Part shown: piece after piece, positions 1 to 5,761 of the stretch | Position numbering within the stretch: position 1 is the first letter of the stretch | Layout: each line of letters starts with the position of its first letter | Assembly: GCF_934359325.1 (NCBI RefSeq) | Contig: NZ_CAKRLH010000088.1 | Coordinates: 1 to 6,293, forward strand | Source: an uncultured Porphyromonas sp. | Lineage (GTDB): Bacteria; Bacteroidota; Bacteroidia; Bacteroidales; Porphyromonadaceae | DNA: 6,293 nt | Reading direction: 5' to 3' | Notes under the pieces: model-generated | The model's input: the letters and a program-made list of their open reading frames with translations, nothing else | Databases searched by the model: none | Told to the model about the DNA's origin: nothing | Made by a program: the position numbers and the translations under genes

Positions 1-90
1 CCCCAAAGGGGGGATGGGGGCGGGGGACTCTCGCCAAACTTTTTCCTCTAGTGTTGCACTTCGAAGTTGAACCTAGGATGCGCAGATGCC
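1..90. other. Left flank of the insertion sequence, no gene seen
   Basis: This short stretch holds no convincing reading frame. It starts with C4-A3-G6 followed by further G-runs, and contains a 10-bp palindrome, ACTTCGAAGT, at 58-67. It is the DNA outside the left inverted repeat. Its last eight bases do not match the eight bases beyond the right repeat, so no target duplication is visible. I cannot assign a function. Confidence 0.4.
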
Positions 91-115
91 GGTTAATTCG
101 CATTTTGATGTGCTG
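91..115 (+). repeat. Left terminal inverted repeat of the IS
   Basis: These 25 bases begin GGTTAATTCGC and end TTGATGTGCTG. The reverse complement of 1217-1241 matches them at 24 of 25 positions; the only difference is the third base (T here, C on the other side). Similarity drops off outside the leading GG, which fixes this base as the likely element border. The repeat lies beyond the 3' end of the transposase remnant. Confidence 0.85.
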
Positions 116-157
116 GGATGGGGAGGTCAGGGAAATAGGGTTTGTTGATGTGGGGTG

Positions 158-748
158 TTAGGAGAAGTGGAGGGCGATGCGGTAGAGAAAGAAGTCGGTG
201 TTTCTGGCTCCGTAGTTGACGCTGACAAAGCGCTGCAGATTTTGACTGAGAGCCTCCGCCTTGGCATTGCTCTCCCTGCGGTAGAAGTATCTCAGGATGG
301 GGGTGGAGTTTGACCTGAGGAAGTTGGCGATATTGCGTATCTCCTCCACCTCACTCTCCATCCCTTCCTTGGTGATGAGCACGAGATCTGCCTCCTTTAT
401 CTTGTACTTCCGATCGCTGTACCGTGGTCGTATCGGCTCGTACCACTTCCGGATCCTTTGGCAGTATTTGTAGGCTTCTTCGATCTCGGGGAATTGCTTG
501 AAGAGTATCTTTGCTCGCTCCTTTTGGTCGTCGGTCCACTCCGTTTTGCGCTTGAAAAGGAGTCCTCTCGAGCGGTGTAGGAGTTGCTTTAGGGTGTCTT
601 CGTTGGCAAACTTTTCCTGTAGGGTTAGCCTCTCTTTTACCGTCTTATTCTTCTTCCGCTCGAGAGCAAGGATCGCTTGTCGGTGGCGGATGCGCACGCT
701 CTGGAGCTGCTCGAGGACTTCACGGAGGACGTGAAACTTGTCCGCCAC
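158..748 (-). pseudogene. ISL3-like (ISAon1) DDE transposase, C-terminal fragment
   Basis: This is the C-terminal half of a DDE transposase. The frame opens with VADKFHV, normally internal to the protein, followed by a helical stretch (LKQLLHRSRGLLFKRKTEWT, residues 53-72). The ending is typical: ESNAKAEALSQN with the presumed catalytic Glu165, then GARNTDFFLYRIA. Just upstream in the same frame one reads F-P-N-A (766-755), a stop (TAA, 754-752), then Q-V-A-D-K-F-H-V. FPNA precedes this motif in relatives, so homology runs back through the stop to about 769. The GTG at 748 is therefore not a genuine start. The first catalytic Asp region, and probably the second, is missing. The fragment should be inactive. 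Confidence 0.8.
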
Positions 749-1143
749 CTGTTACGCATTGGGAAAGGTCGTCCTCGCCAGCCAATTTCTTTTAAAAAAG
801 CACCGAACTTCGGTGTGCATTTGATCCCCTCGATCGTGTATTTATAGGTGTTGAAGTAGGACTCTCGACCGCCCTTTTCCTTCCACGTCCGACGGCGTAT
901 GTAGATGAATGCCTCCCGACAGGCTATGAGGAGGGTCTGGATCTCGCAGGGATTCATATACCCGCATCGGACCACCTCTTTCGCCTCCGCCAGCGCCGGG
1001 GGATAATGGCTCTTGTCGTCCTTCACGTCCATATAAAGACGGTAGACCCCGCACTCCTTTTTCACCTCCTTCAGCTCGAAGTCCCGAAGGATCTCCTCCG
1101 GAACAAATGCCGAAATCAACTCACTTATCTCTGCTATTTCCAT
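637..1143 (-). pseudogene. ISAon1-type transposase, N-terminal region (disrupted)
   Basis: The first about 122 residues from the ATG at 1143 look like the N-terminal region that ISAon1-type elements encode ahead of their DDE domain. The recognisable core is residues 78-85 (AFIYIRRR), then W87, and the segment GIKCTPKFGAFLKEIGW at 106-122. This region probably helps bind the IS ends. Beyond residue 122 (near 778) the frame is out of phase: it reads antisense-like, Ser/Arg-rich residues to a stop at 637, because it now runs through the C-terminal transposase part in the wrong frame. The true homologous segment is therefore about 778-1143. In intact relatives the N-terminal region and catalytic part can be separate, linked frames; here the central part is deleted. 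Confidence 0.75.
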
Positions 1144-1216
1144 AGCCTCTTAACAACTTCCTCATCTACTATCCATTGTCCCCTCAACAAGGGTAATCTC
1201 TTTTCCCCTCCAGTCT

Positions 1217-1241
1217 CAGCACATCAAAATGCGAATTAGCC
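1217..1241 (-). repeat. Right terminal inverted repeat of the IS
   Basis: This is the partner of the left repeat at 91-115, in inverted orientation with one mismatch in 25. It lies about 75 bases upstream of the transposase start codon at 1143, the usual arrangement for a promoter-proximal IS end. The lipoprotein gene's presumed promoter starts only about 35 bases beyond it, so the insertion sits directly against that gene's control region. Confidence 0.85.
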
Positions 1242-1274
1242 AAAATAAAGGCAGAAAAATTTGGTAGTATCGGA

Positions 1275-1282
1275 TACTTTTG
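1275..1282 (+). promoter_or_regulatory. Possible -7 box for the lipoprotein gene
   Basis: TACTTTTG fits the Bacteroidota -7 consensus TAnnTTTG. A TTTG at 1260-1263 lies upstream, but only 11 bases away, which is shorter than the usual -33 to -7 spacing, so the match is partial. If used, the leader would be about 85-90 bases. The box is about 35 bases outside the right IS end. Confidence 0.35.
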
Positions 1283-1375
1283 TTATCCTTGTAAAAGGGA
1301 TTAATAGAGATCTCCTTCGCTATAAATAGCAAGAGAAACAACAAGTTAGATAACCAACAAATCAAAAACAGAGAT

Positions 1376-1948
1376 ATGAATACGACAAAGAAATGGAGTC
1401 TCTTAGCAGTGCTATGTGGGCTATTGACGGCAACTCTCCTAACCGCTTGTGGCGGTGGCGGGAGCGCTGAGCCAAACAATAGCAACAATAACGAGAGGGC
1501 GGAAACGGATTTCGTGGAACAGACTCTAGTTTGCAAGGCAAATAGACCAATAGAGTTTGAATGTATTGTCGGCGGGGTCTTTGTCCTCTATGTGAATGGA
1601 GTTGAAAAGAGTTCCCCCTGGGAATCTTCCTCAGATAGGGATAGTGAAGATGGAAAACTGGTTATTCCTGCTAACACCGAGGTCGAGTACACATTCAAGG
1701 CAACTCCACATTCAAGTCAAGGCAGCACAAAGGTCCCGATTTTTATCAACTCAACGTTTTGGTTCACTGCAACCGAACGATATGCTGATAAAGATGCGAA
1801 CAGGACACCTGTTGCGACAACACTGTCTTTTACTTGGAAGGAAAGCATAAATGGTCAAGACAAAAGAGAGGAGAGAAAAACAATCTCTCTATCAGAGGAC
1901 AACGGGTGGGAATACAAAAGTAAAGAGTATGAAACCAGTCTCAATTAA
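1376..1948 (+). CDS. Small hypothetical lipoprotein
   Basis: I do not recognise the family. The 190-residue product begins with a clear lipoprotein signal: a basic start (KK at 5-6), a hydrophobic run to residue 24, and a lipobox L-T-A-C with the modified Cys at 25. Then come four glycines and a short Asn/Ser-rich linker (to about residue 41). The remaining about 150 residues are polar and alternate short hydrophobic stretches with charged ones, suggesting a beta-rich fold. The residues after Cys25 (GGGGSAEP) lack the acidic cluster used for surface export of many Bacteroidota lipoproteins, so a periplasm-facing location is the cautious guess. The ATG at 1376 follows an A-rich leader without a strong Shine-Dalgarno, as is usual in this phylum. 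No operon partner is visible, and it is the only clearly intact gene in the accessory half. Confidence 0.8.
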   Translation: MNTTKKWSLLAVLCGLLTATLLTACGGGGSAEPNNSNNNERAETDFVEQTLVCKANRPIEFECIVGGVFVLYVNGVEKSSPWESSSDRDSEDGKLVIPANTEVEYTFKATPHSSQGSTKVPIFINSTFWFTATERYADKDANRTPVATTLSFTWKESINGQDKREERKTISLSEDNGWEYKSKEYETSLN

Positions 1949-1988
1949 CCGCAAATGATACTGGTTCATACTGTATAGGGTTAATTGG

Positions 1989-2715
1989 TTACACATTCTT
2001 CTTGTAGGCGATTATCCCAGCAGCGCATCTCTCACTCACCTTCATAGGGAGGACACGAGCGTAAATACGGGTTGTGGAGAGGCAACTGTGACTTAGTACA
2101 CTTCCAACATGTCAAGGCTCACACCCTTAGTCAGAGCAAGCGTCGCAAAAGTGTTGCGAGCTAAGTGGTAAGTGAGTACTCGCTTCACGCCACTTAGTCT
2201 TTGTATTTCTTTGAGTTGTTGATTGACGTACGGATTTGTACATAGGGGGGAATATCCTACACTCTGTAGAGGTCGCCTGAGTGAGATACGGAGTTAGGAT
2301 ATGCACGGCGACAGACATTAAATGGATAGTGCTAAGCACGCCCGTCTTCTTACGACAGAGAACAACCCAGCTCCGACCGTGCATAGATACGATATTGTCT
2401 CTCACTAGACGAGATATATCTGCATAAGATAGACCTGTATAGCAAGAAAAAAGAAAAGCATCTCGAACTAGTAGTAGCTTAGGGTTCGTTAGTTCAACCA
2501 AGCGTAACCGCTCTAAGTCAGTATCGTCTATGCCCCCCTGTCGGTAGGTTGGGTGCGCAATACGACCTTTGGAAAAGGTACACGCATTAGCAATTCTTCT
2601 TCAACTGCTCGCTCCATCGCCTTTTTCAAAAAGCGCAGAACTTTGATAACTGCATTGTGAGTGTAGTTTTTCACTCCTTTTAAGTATAACTCGAGACCTT
2701 TGAAAAATGGAGAGG
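1989..2715 (-). pseudogene. Tyrosine recombinase (phage-integrase family), frameshifted remnant
   Basis: Reading the minus strand with three frame changes gives a typical Bacteroidota tyrosine recombinase. The end of the core-binding domain comes first (FKGLELYLKGVKNYTHN, then LRFLKKAMERAVEEELL), down to about 2540. Next is the catalytic domain start (LLLVRDAFLFSCYTGLSYAD, then CRKKTG), from 2531 to about 2250. Then N-P-Y-V-N-Q-Q-L-K-E-I and Y-H-L-A-R-N-T-F-A-T, from 2239 to about 2096. Last is S-H-S-C-L-S-T-T-R-I-Y-A-R-V, from 2093 to the stop at 1989. The His-x-x-Arg, the later His and the nucleophilic Tyr all survive; the box-I Arg position is Ser, which I believe occurs in some members of this group. 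The first two frame changes fall at six-base C and G runs (2533-2538, 2245-2250) and cancel each other; the third lies near 2093-2096. The N-terminal arm-binding domain was not found upstream of about 2715. It is probably dead. Confidence 0.85.
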
Positions 2716-2727
2716 GGGAAAATGAGA

Positions 2728-2767
2728 CGCTCTTTCTTGGCTGATTTCTCCAAGAAAGAGCGTTTTT
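2728..2767 (+). terminator. Perfect 13-bp hairpin plus T5, orphan terminator-like element
   Basis: CGCTCTTTCTTGG (2728-2740) and CCAAGAAAGAGCG (2750-2762) are exact reverse complements with a 9-base loop, followed by TTTTT at 2763-2767. This has the form of an intrinsic terminator on the + strand. No + strand gene lies just upstream: the preceding 780 bases are antisense to the broken recombinase. It may shield neighbouring genes, or be the end of a lost gene. Confidence 0.55.
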
Positions 2768-2802
2768 GGATTTCCGAGCGACTTTTTGGGGCGTTTTTCG
2801 TC

Positions 2803-3012
2803 TCAAAAGGACGTGAGGAGAGCCCTTCCCTCACTGTTTGAGGTTATATCAGCCCTCGGGACATAATTTACCCCCTCGTCCTGTAGAAGTTGAACGCCAT
2901 TCTTTCGAGTACAATCTGTGTGTATGCGCTTTTGCCAGTCTTCTGTATCGGCACCGACCTCCGTGAAATTAGATTTCTTATTTGGGGAGGTGAAGTCTTG
3001 CGGAGATGGCGG
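2803..3012 (-). other. Open frame without a start codon, possible gene remnant
   Basis: The minus strand is open for 69 codons between a TGA at 3013-3015 and a TGA at 2803-2805. There is no ATG, GTG or TTG near its start. The translation is unbiased and protein-like, including NFTEVGADTEDWQKRIHTDC and later GVNYVPRADITSNSEGRALL. I do not recognise it. It could be the tail of a gene lost to rearrangement, or chance: an open frame this long is uncommon but not rare. It stops just before the hairpin at 2728-2767. The rest of the interval 2716-3122 shows no other gene. Confidence 0.25.
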
Positions 3013-3080
3013 TCAAGGAATACCGTAACGGTCCGTCGTGACTAGTCTCTCTACCGGGAAAATCTAAATCCGAAACTTAA

Positions 3081-3118
3081 GTCAGAGATAGTCGGAGGCT
3101 AACACAGCAAACTCTGAC
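3081..3118 (-). terminator. Weak inverted repeat downstream of the zinc-finger gene
   Basis: GTCAGAG (3081-3087) and CTCTGAC (3112-3118) are complementary and begin five bases beyond the stop of the minus-strand zinc-finger gene. The loop is long (24 bases) and no T-run follows on the minus strand, so a role as terminator is only a possibility. Confidence 0.2.
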
Positions 3119-3122
3119 CAGT

Positions 3123-3635
3123 CTACCGGATACAATGTAGGACCCTACTAATACTCCGCTCCGTCTTCCGTATCTCTCGATACCTCTTGACCTTACGATA
3201 TAGTCTAAATGGCAGCACATAGGGACCTATGGATAACGCCAAAAACAGCTTAAAGAGGAAGTAGAGTACCCACCCCAATATCGGCATGATTAGAACGACT
3301 CTCGGTGTGATCCCACTGAGAATTCTCCAGCCGGATGGTATAGAGAAGAATGAATAGAAAACGAAGACACTAAAGAACACTACTGTAGTAACATTTTCGG
3401 AATCCATCACCTCCGAAAGTCCCATCGCAGAGAGCAAGGCATATCCGACACAGCCGGCAAGGAGCGATATCATCGCCTCCTTGTGGATCTCTGACTTCTC
3501 TGCACGCATTCTCCGGAGATTACACTCCAGACAGATATTCGCCTAAAAAAAACTCTCGCACTCATGACATAGTGCACGACCACAGTCTTGACACAAGGCC
3601 ACTGCAGGTCGGTCTGGATGACGATAGCAATACAT
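3123..3635 (-). pseudogene. B-box-type zinc-finger membrane protein, interrupted by an amber codon
   Basis: From the ATG at 3635 the frame reads 30 residues, hits TAG (3545-3543), then continues in the same frame for 139 more to the stop at 3123. The first part is M-Y-C-Y-R-H-P-D-R-P followed by ALCQDCGRALCHEC. After the TAG comes A-N-I-C-L-E-C. Together these make the ligand series C3, H6, C15, C18, C23, C26, C35, C38: C-x2-H-x8-C-x2-C-x4-C-x2-C-x8-C-x2-C, a B-box-like double zinc site. Three hydrophobic segments follow (about residues 55-73, 82-100 and 112-135), then a basic tail (RLYRKVKRYREIRK). The family is thus a small cytoplasmic zinc finger on a membrane anchor, of unknown role. A restart at the ATG at 3509 would give a 128-residue membrane protein without the zinc site. 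The TAG directly follows eight T's, so either real decay or a sequence error is possible. Confidence 0.7.
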
Positions 3636-3650
3636 ATGGACAGATAGTGT

Positions 3651-3674
3651 GGGCGTCATCCCCGCCGGACGCCC
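3651..3674 (-). promoter_or_regulatory. Hairpin in the 5' leader of the zinc-finger gene
   Basis: GGGCGTC and GACGCCC form a 7-bp GC-rich stem with a 10-base loop, ending 15 bases before the minus-strand ATG at 3635. It could influence translation or mRNA stability of that gene. No T-run follows on either strand, which argues against a terminator. No convincing TAnnTTTG box was found upstream on the minus strand. Confidence 0.25.
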
Positions 3675-3841
3675 CTTAAGAGCATTAACAAGTTGTTACA
3701 TAGAAGACCAATCCCTCACAGCAAAGAGGGGGGGGCAGGGATAGACCTTCGTATGCCAAAGGTACCACAAAAGGGTATACGTAAAAACACCGGCACTGAT
3801 TATATATCACCGCTACAAGTCCGGGTGAGCGGGGGATTGCG

Positions 3842-3849
3842 TACCTTTG
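3842..3849 (+). promoter_or_regulatory. -7 promoter box of the thiamine/RNase H operon
   Basis: TACCTTTG is an exact match to the Bacteroidota -7 consensus TAnnTTTG and is followed by C, as often seen. It ends 11 bases before the ATG at 3861, so the transcript would start only a few bases before the gene. No clear TTTG lies at the -33 distance. I looked for a TPP riboswitch between the preceding gene and this box and found no CTGAGA-type core. Confidence 0.6.
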
Positions 3850-3860
3850 CTTCCGAAATC

Positions 3861-4448
3861 ATGAGCGAAACGATTATACAGATCATCAATGCCGTACTCG
3901 GCATCGTCTACGTCCTACTGGAGGGCAGCGCCTCGATGTGGCTCTGGCCGCTGGGGGTGATACAGCCTGTCTTTGCCCTGATCGTCGGCTGGCAGAGCCA
4001 GACCTACAGCACGATCCTGGTGCAGCTGTACTACCTCATCACCTGCATTATCGGCTGGATCTCCTGGCAGAGACGGCGCCGGAGTGGCGGAGGCGGCGAG
4101 TCGGCTCATCCGCCGATCACACGCATACCTCTCCGCGAGCTGGTGATCTGCGCCCCCGTGGCGGTGGCAGCCTTTGGGCTGATACTGGTCTCGGTCGAGA
4201 CCTTTAGCCCCTACCCTGTGGTGGAGGCCGCTGGGACGGCCCTTTGCTTCCTCGGTATGTACCTGCTCATCAGGGCGTATGTCGAGTCGTGGTATGCCTG
4301 GATCGTCTCCAACCTCCTCTATACCGTCCTCTACGCCCTCATCCCGGGATACTTCTACACCGCCATCCTCTACGGCGTGCTGACCCTGCTTGCTGTGCGG
4401 GGGCTGATCGTCTGGAGACGAAAGATGCAGCATCAGACCGACCTATGA
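3861..4448 (+). CDS. pnuT: PnuC-family vitamin transporter, probably thiamine transporter PnuT
   Basis: This is a 195-residue inner-membrane protein of the PnuC/PnuT family, which carries vitamins or their nucleosides by facilitated diffusion, with uptake driven by phosphorylation inside. Features include an N-terminal hydrophobic segment (about 4-21), MWLWPLGVIQPVFALIVGW (26-44), an aromatic Y-Y-L-I-T-C-I-I-G-W-I-S-W block (57-69), a basic/Gly loop (71-79), further membrane segments (92-112, 121-139, 146-161, 165-184), and the signature-like ESWYAWIVSN (142-151). The frame is open upstream to an ATG at 3693, but those 56 residues are polar, lack family features and overlap the TACCTTTG box, so the ATG at 3861 is preferred. 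Thiamine as substrate is inferred from the overlapping thiamine pyrophosphokinase gene, a known pairing in Bacteroidota; nicotinamide riboside remains the alternative. Confidence 0.85.
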   Translation: MSETIIQIINAVLGIVYVLLEGSASMWLWPLGVIQPVFALIVGWQSQTYSTILVQLYYLITCIIGWISWQRRRRSGGGGESAHPPITRIPLRELVICAPVAVAAFGLILVSVETFSPYPVVEAAGTALCFLGMYLLIRAYVESWYAWIVSNLLYTVLYALIPGYFYTAILYGVLTLLAVRGLIVWRRKMQHQTDL

Positions 4449-5110
4449 GATACCTACCCCACCCCATCTCCACCGTGATCTTTGCCGACGGAGAGGCTCC
4501 CTCAGAAGAGCTTGCTTCCTTTGTACTCAGTCGGGCGTCCCACGTGATCGTCACCGATGGCGCGCTGAGCAATTACTACCGCCTGACGGAGCGAGATCCG
4601 GATGTGGTGATCGGCGACGGGGACTCGGTCCCCACGGAGCTGCTGGAGCGGCACCACCTCACCTTTACCCGCATCGATGACCAGATGACCAACGACCTCA
4701 CCAAGGCGGCCCACCACGCCCTCCGCGAGGGATGGCGGTCGATCACGATCTTAGGCGGGACAGGGCTGAGGGAGGACCACACAGTCGCCAATATCTTCCT
4801 CCTGATGGACTACTACGAGTCGGGGGCAGAGGTGCAGATGGTGAGCGACTACGGGACTTTTGTCCCCTTCTCCGGTGAGCGGTTCTTCGACGTGCCGCAG
4901 GGGCTGGAGGTGAGCTTCTTCTCCCAAGACCACCTGCCGATGAGTGCCGAGGGGGTGACCTACCCCTTCCACAAGGCGATCTACCCGAAGCATTGGCAGA
5001 TGACACTCAATAGCGTCACCGAGTGCCCCATCCGTCTCGAGGCGGAGGGGATTGCGCTGCTCTACGTGGCGAGCGAGAGGTATGTCCCACGAGAAGAGGT
5101 CAAAGTATGA
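4445..5110 (+). CDS. thiN: Thiamine pyrophosphokinase (thiamine diphosphokinase)
   Basis: This enzyme transfers a pyrophosphate from ATP to thiamine to make thiamine diphosphate, in the cytoplasm. The 221-residue length fits the family. Visible motifs in order: IVTDGA (35-40); VVIGDGDS (54-61), the acidic metal/nucleotide-binding motif; DDQMTNDLTKA (78-88), the conserved D-Q-x-x-N-D-x-x-K segment; and GGTGLREDHTVAN (104-116). The C-terminal third corresponds to the thiamine-binding beta domain. The ATG at 4445 overlaps the transporter's stop as ATGA, which suggests translational coupling and supports this start over the longer open frame. Making TPP from imported thiamine traps the vitamin inside the cell, so the two genes form a salvage unit. 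Confidence 0.93.
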   Translation: MRYLPHPISTVIFADGEAPSEELASFVLSRASHVIVTDGALSNYYRLTERDPDVVIGDGDSVPTELLERHHLTFTRIDDQMTNDLTKAAHHALREGWRSITILGGTGLREDHTVANIFLLMDYYESGAEVQMVSDYGTFVPFSGERFFDVPQGLEVSFFSQDHLPMSAEGVTYPFHKAIYPKHWQMTLNSVTECPIRLEAEGIALLYVASERYVPREEVKV

Positions 5111-5760
5111 AGGGTAACGACGAGCCTAAGGTCTATGTCGTCTGGTCGGGTCGGGAGACGGGCGTCTTCGACAGCTGGGACGACTGCAAACCCCTTGTGG
5201 TGGGGGTGAAGGGGGCGAAGTACAAGTCCTTCAAGGGCATCACGCACGCCGATGCGGAGCGGATCCTCGCCGACGGACCGGAGCAGTACTACGGCACCGG
5301 GACGAAAAAGGAGAAGGAGCCCGCACCGAACTACGATCAGGCGAAAGCCTCCATCTCGCCCGACGCAATCGCCGTTGACGCCTCCTCGCAGGGCAATCCG
5401 GGGCGTATGGAGTACCGAGGTGTCTACGTGGAGACGGGAGACGAGGTCTTCCACAGCCAGGTCTACCCGAGGGGGACGAATAACATAGGCGAATTCCTCG
5501 CCATCGTCCACGCCCTCGCATGGGAGGAGCAGATGGGGTACTTCGTCCCGATCTACTCCGATAGCCGAAATGCGATCCGCTGGGTGCAGAATAAAGTCTG
5601 CAAGACGAAGCTCCCTCGCGATGACCGCACGGAGGAGCTCTTCCGCCACATCGACCGGGCGATCCTCTGGCTGCAGCGACACGACCTGACTAAGTACGAC
5701 CTCCGGAAGTGGCCCACGGAGGTACTGGGTGAGATCCCGGCCGACTTCGGACGGAAGTAA
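5107..5760 (+). CDS. rnhA: Ribonuclease H1 with N-terminal viroplasmin domain
   Basis: This enzyme cuts the RNA strand of RNA-DNA hybrids, for example at R-loops and replication primers. The 217 residues hold a viroplasmin-type hybrid-binding domain (KVYVVWSGRETGVFDSWDDC, 8-27, with AKYKSF at 37-42), a polar linker (about 64-86), and an RNase H fold. The four catalytic acids are visible: D91 in IAVDAS, E129 in NIGEFLAI, D152 in IYSDS, and D213 in the ending GEIPADFGRK. The ATG at 5107 overlaps the thiamine kinase stop as ATGA, so it is the third gene of the operon. AGAGG lies about eight bases upstream. It has no metabolic link to thiamine and is likely carried along for expression. Two tandem TAA codons close the frame. 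Confidence 0.94.
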   Translation: MKGNDEPKVYVVWSGRETGVFDSWDDCKPLVVGVKGAKYKSFKGITHADAERILADGPEQYYGTGTKKEKEPAPNYDQAKASISPDAIAVDASSQGNPGRMEYRGVYVETGDEVFHSQVYPRGTNNIGEFLAIVHALAWEEQMGYFVPIYSDSRNAIRWVQNKVCKTKLPRDDRTEELFRHIDRAILWLQRHDLTKYDLRKWPTEVLGEIPADFGRK

Positions 5761-5761
5761 T

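Larger units (their letters stand above)
91..1241 (-). mobile_element. Internally deleted ISAon1-type (ISL3-like) insertion sequence
   Basis: A defective insertion sequence of about 1.15 kb is bounded by near-perfect 25-bp inverted repeats that start with GG. Inside, on the minus strand, lie an N-terminal transposase part and the C-terminal half of a DDE transposase of the ISL3-like type. The central part that should carry the first catalytic Asp is gone, so the element cannot encode its own transposase. Because both ends survive, it could in principle still be moved by an intact relative acting in trans; this is inference. No 8-bp direct repeat is visible at the borders (83-90 versus 1242-1249), so the insertion may be old, or flanking DNA may have rearranged. 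From memory of the family, intact copies are a few hundred bases longer. Confidence 0.8.

Noticed and set aside
1006..1239. Short + strand frame over the right IS end
   Set aside because: It is antisense to the transposase N-terminal region and runs into the inverted repeat, with no recognisable content.
1933..1966. Terminator after the lipoprotein gene (AACCAGT / ACTGGTT)
   Set aside because: The stem is only 7 bp with a 20-base loop, no T-run follows, and the left arm lies inside the gene.
1989..2767. Invertible promoter controlled by the recombinase
   Set aside because: The recombinase is broken and no pair of inverted recombination sites flanking a promoter was found.
3711..3742. ATCCCT / AGGGAT inverted repeat around a G8 run
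   Set aside because: The arms are six bases with a long loop in a low-complexity stretch; nothing ties it to a function.
3693..3860. Longer transporter start at the ATG at 3693
   Set aside because: The added 56 residues are polar, show no family feature, and span the TACCTTTG promoter box.
3640..3860. TPP riboswitch before the thiamine transporter
   Set aside because: No CTGAGA-type core or matching helix pattern was found, and the promoter box lies too close to the start codon to leave room.
5062..5682. 206-codon open frame antisense to RNase H
   Set aside because: RNase H has all catalytic residues and family length; the antisense frame is a by-product of GC-rich codons and shows no domain.
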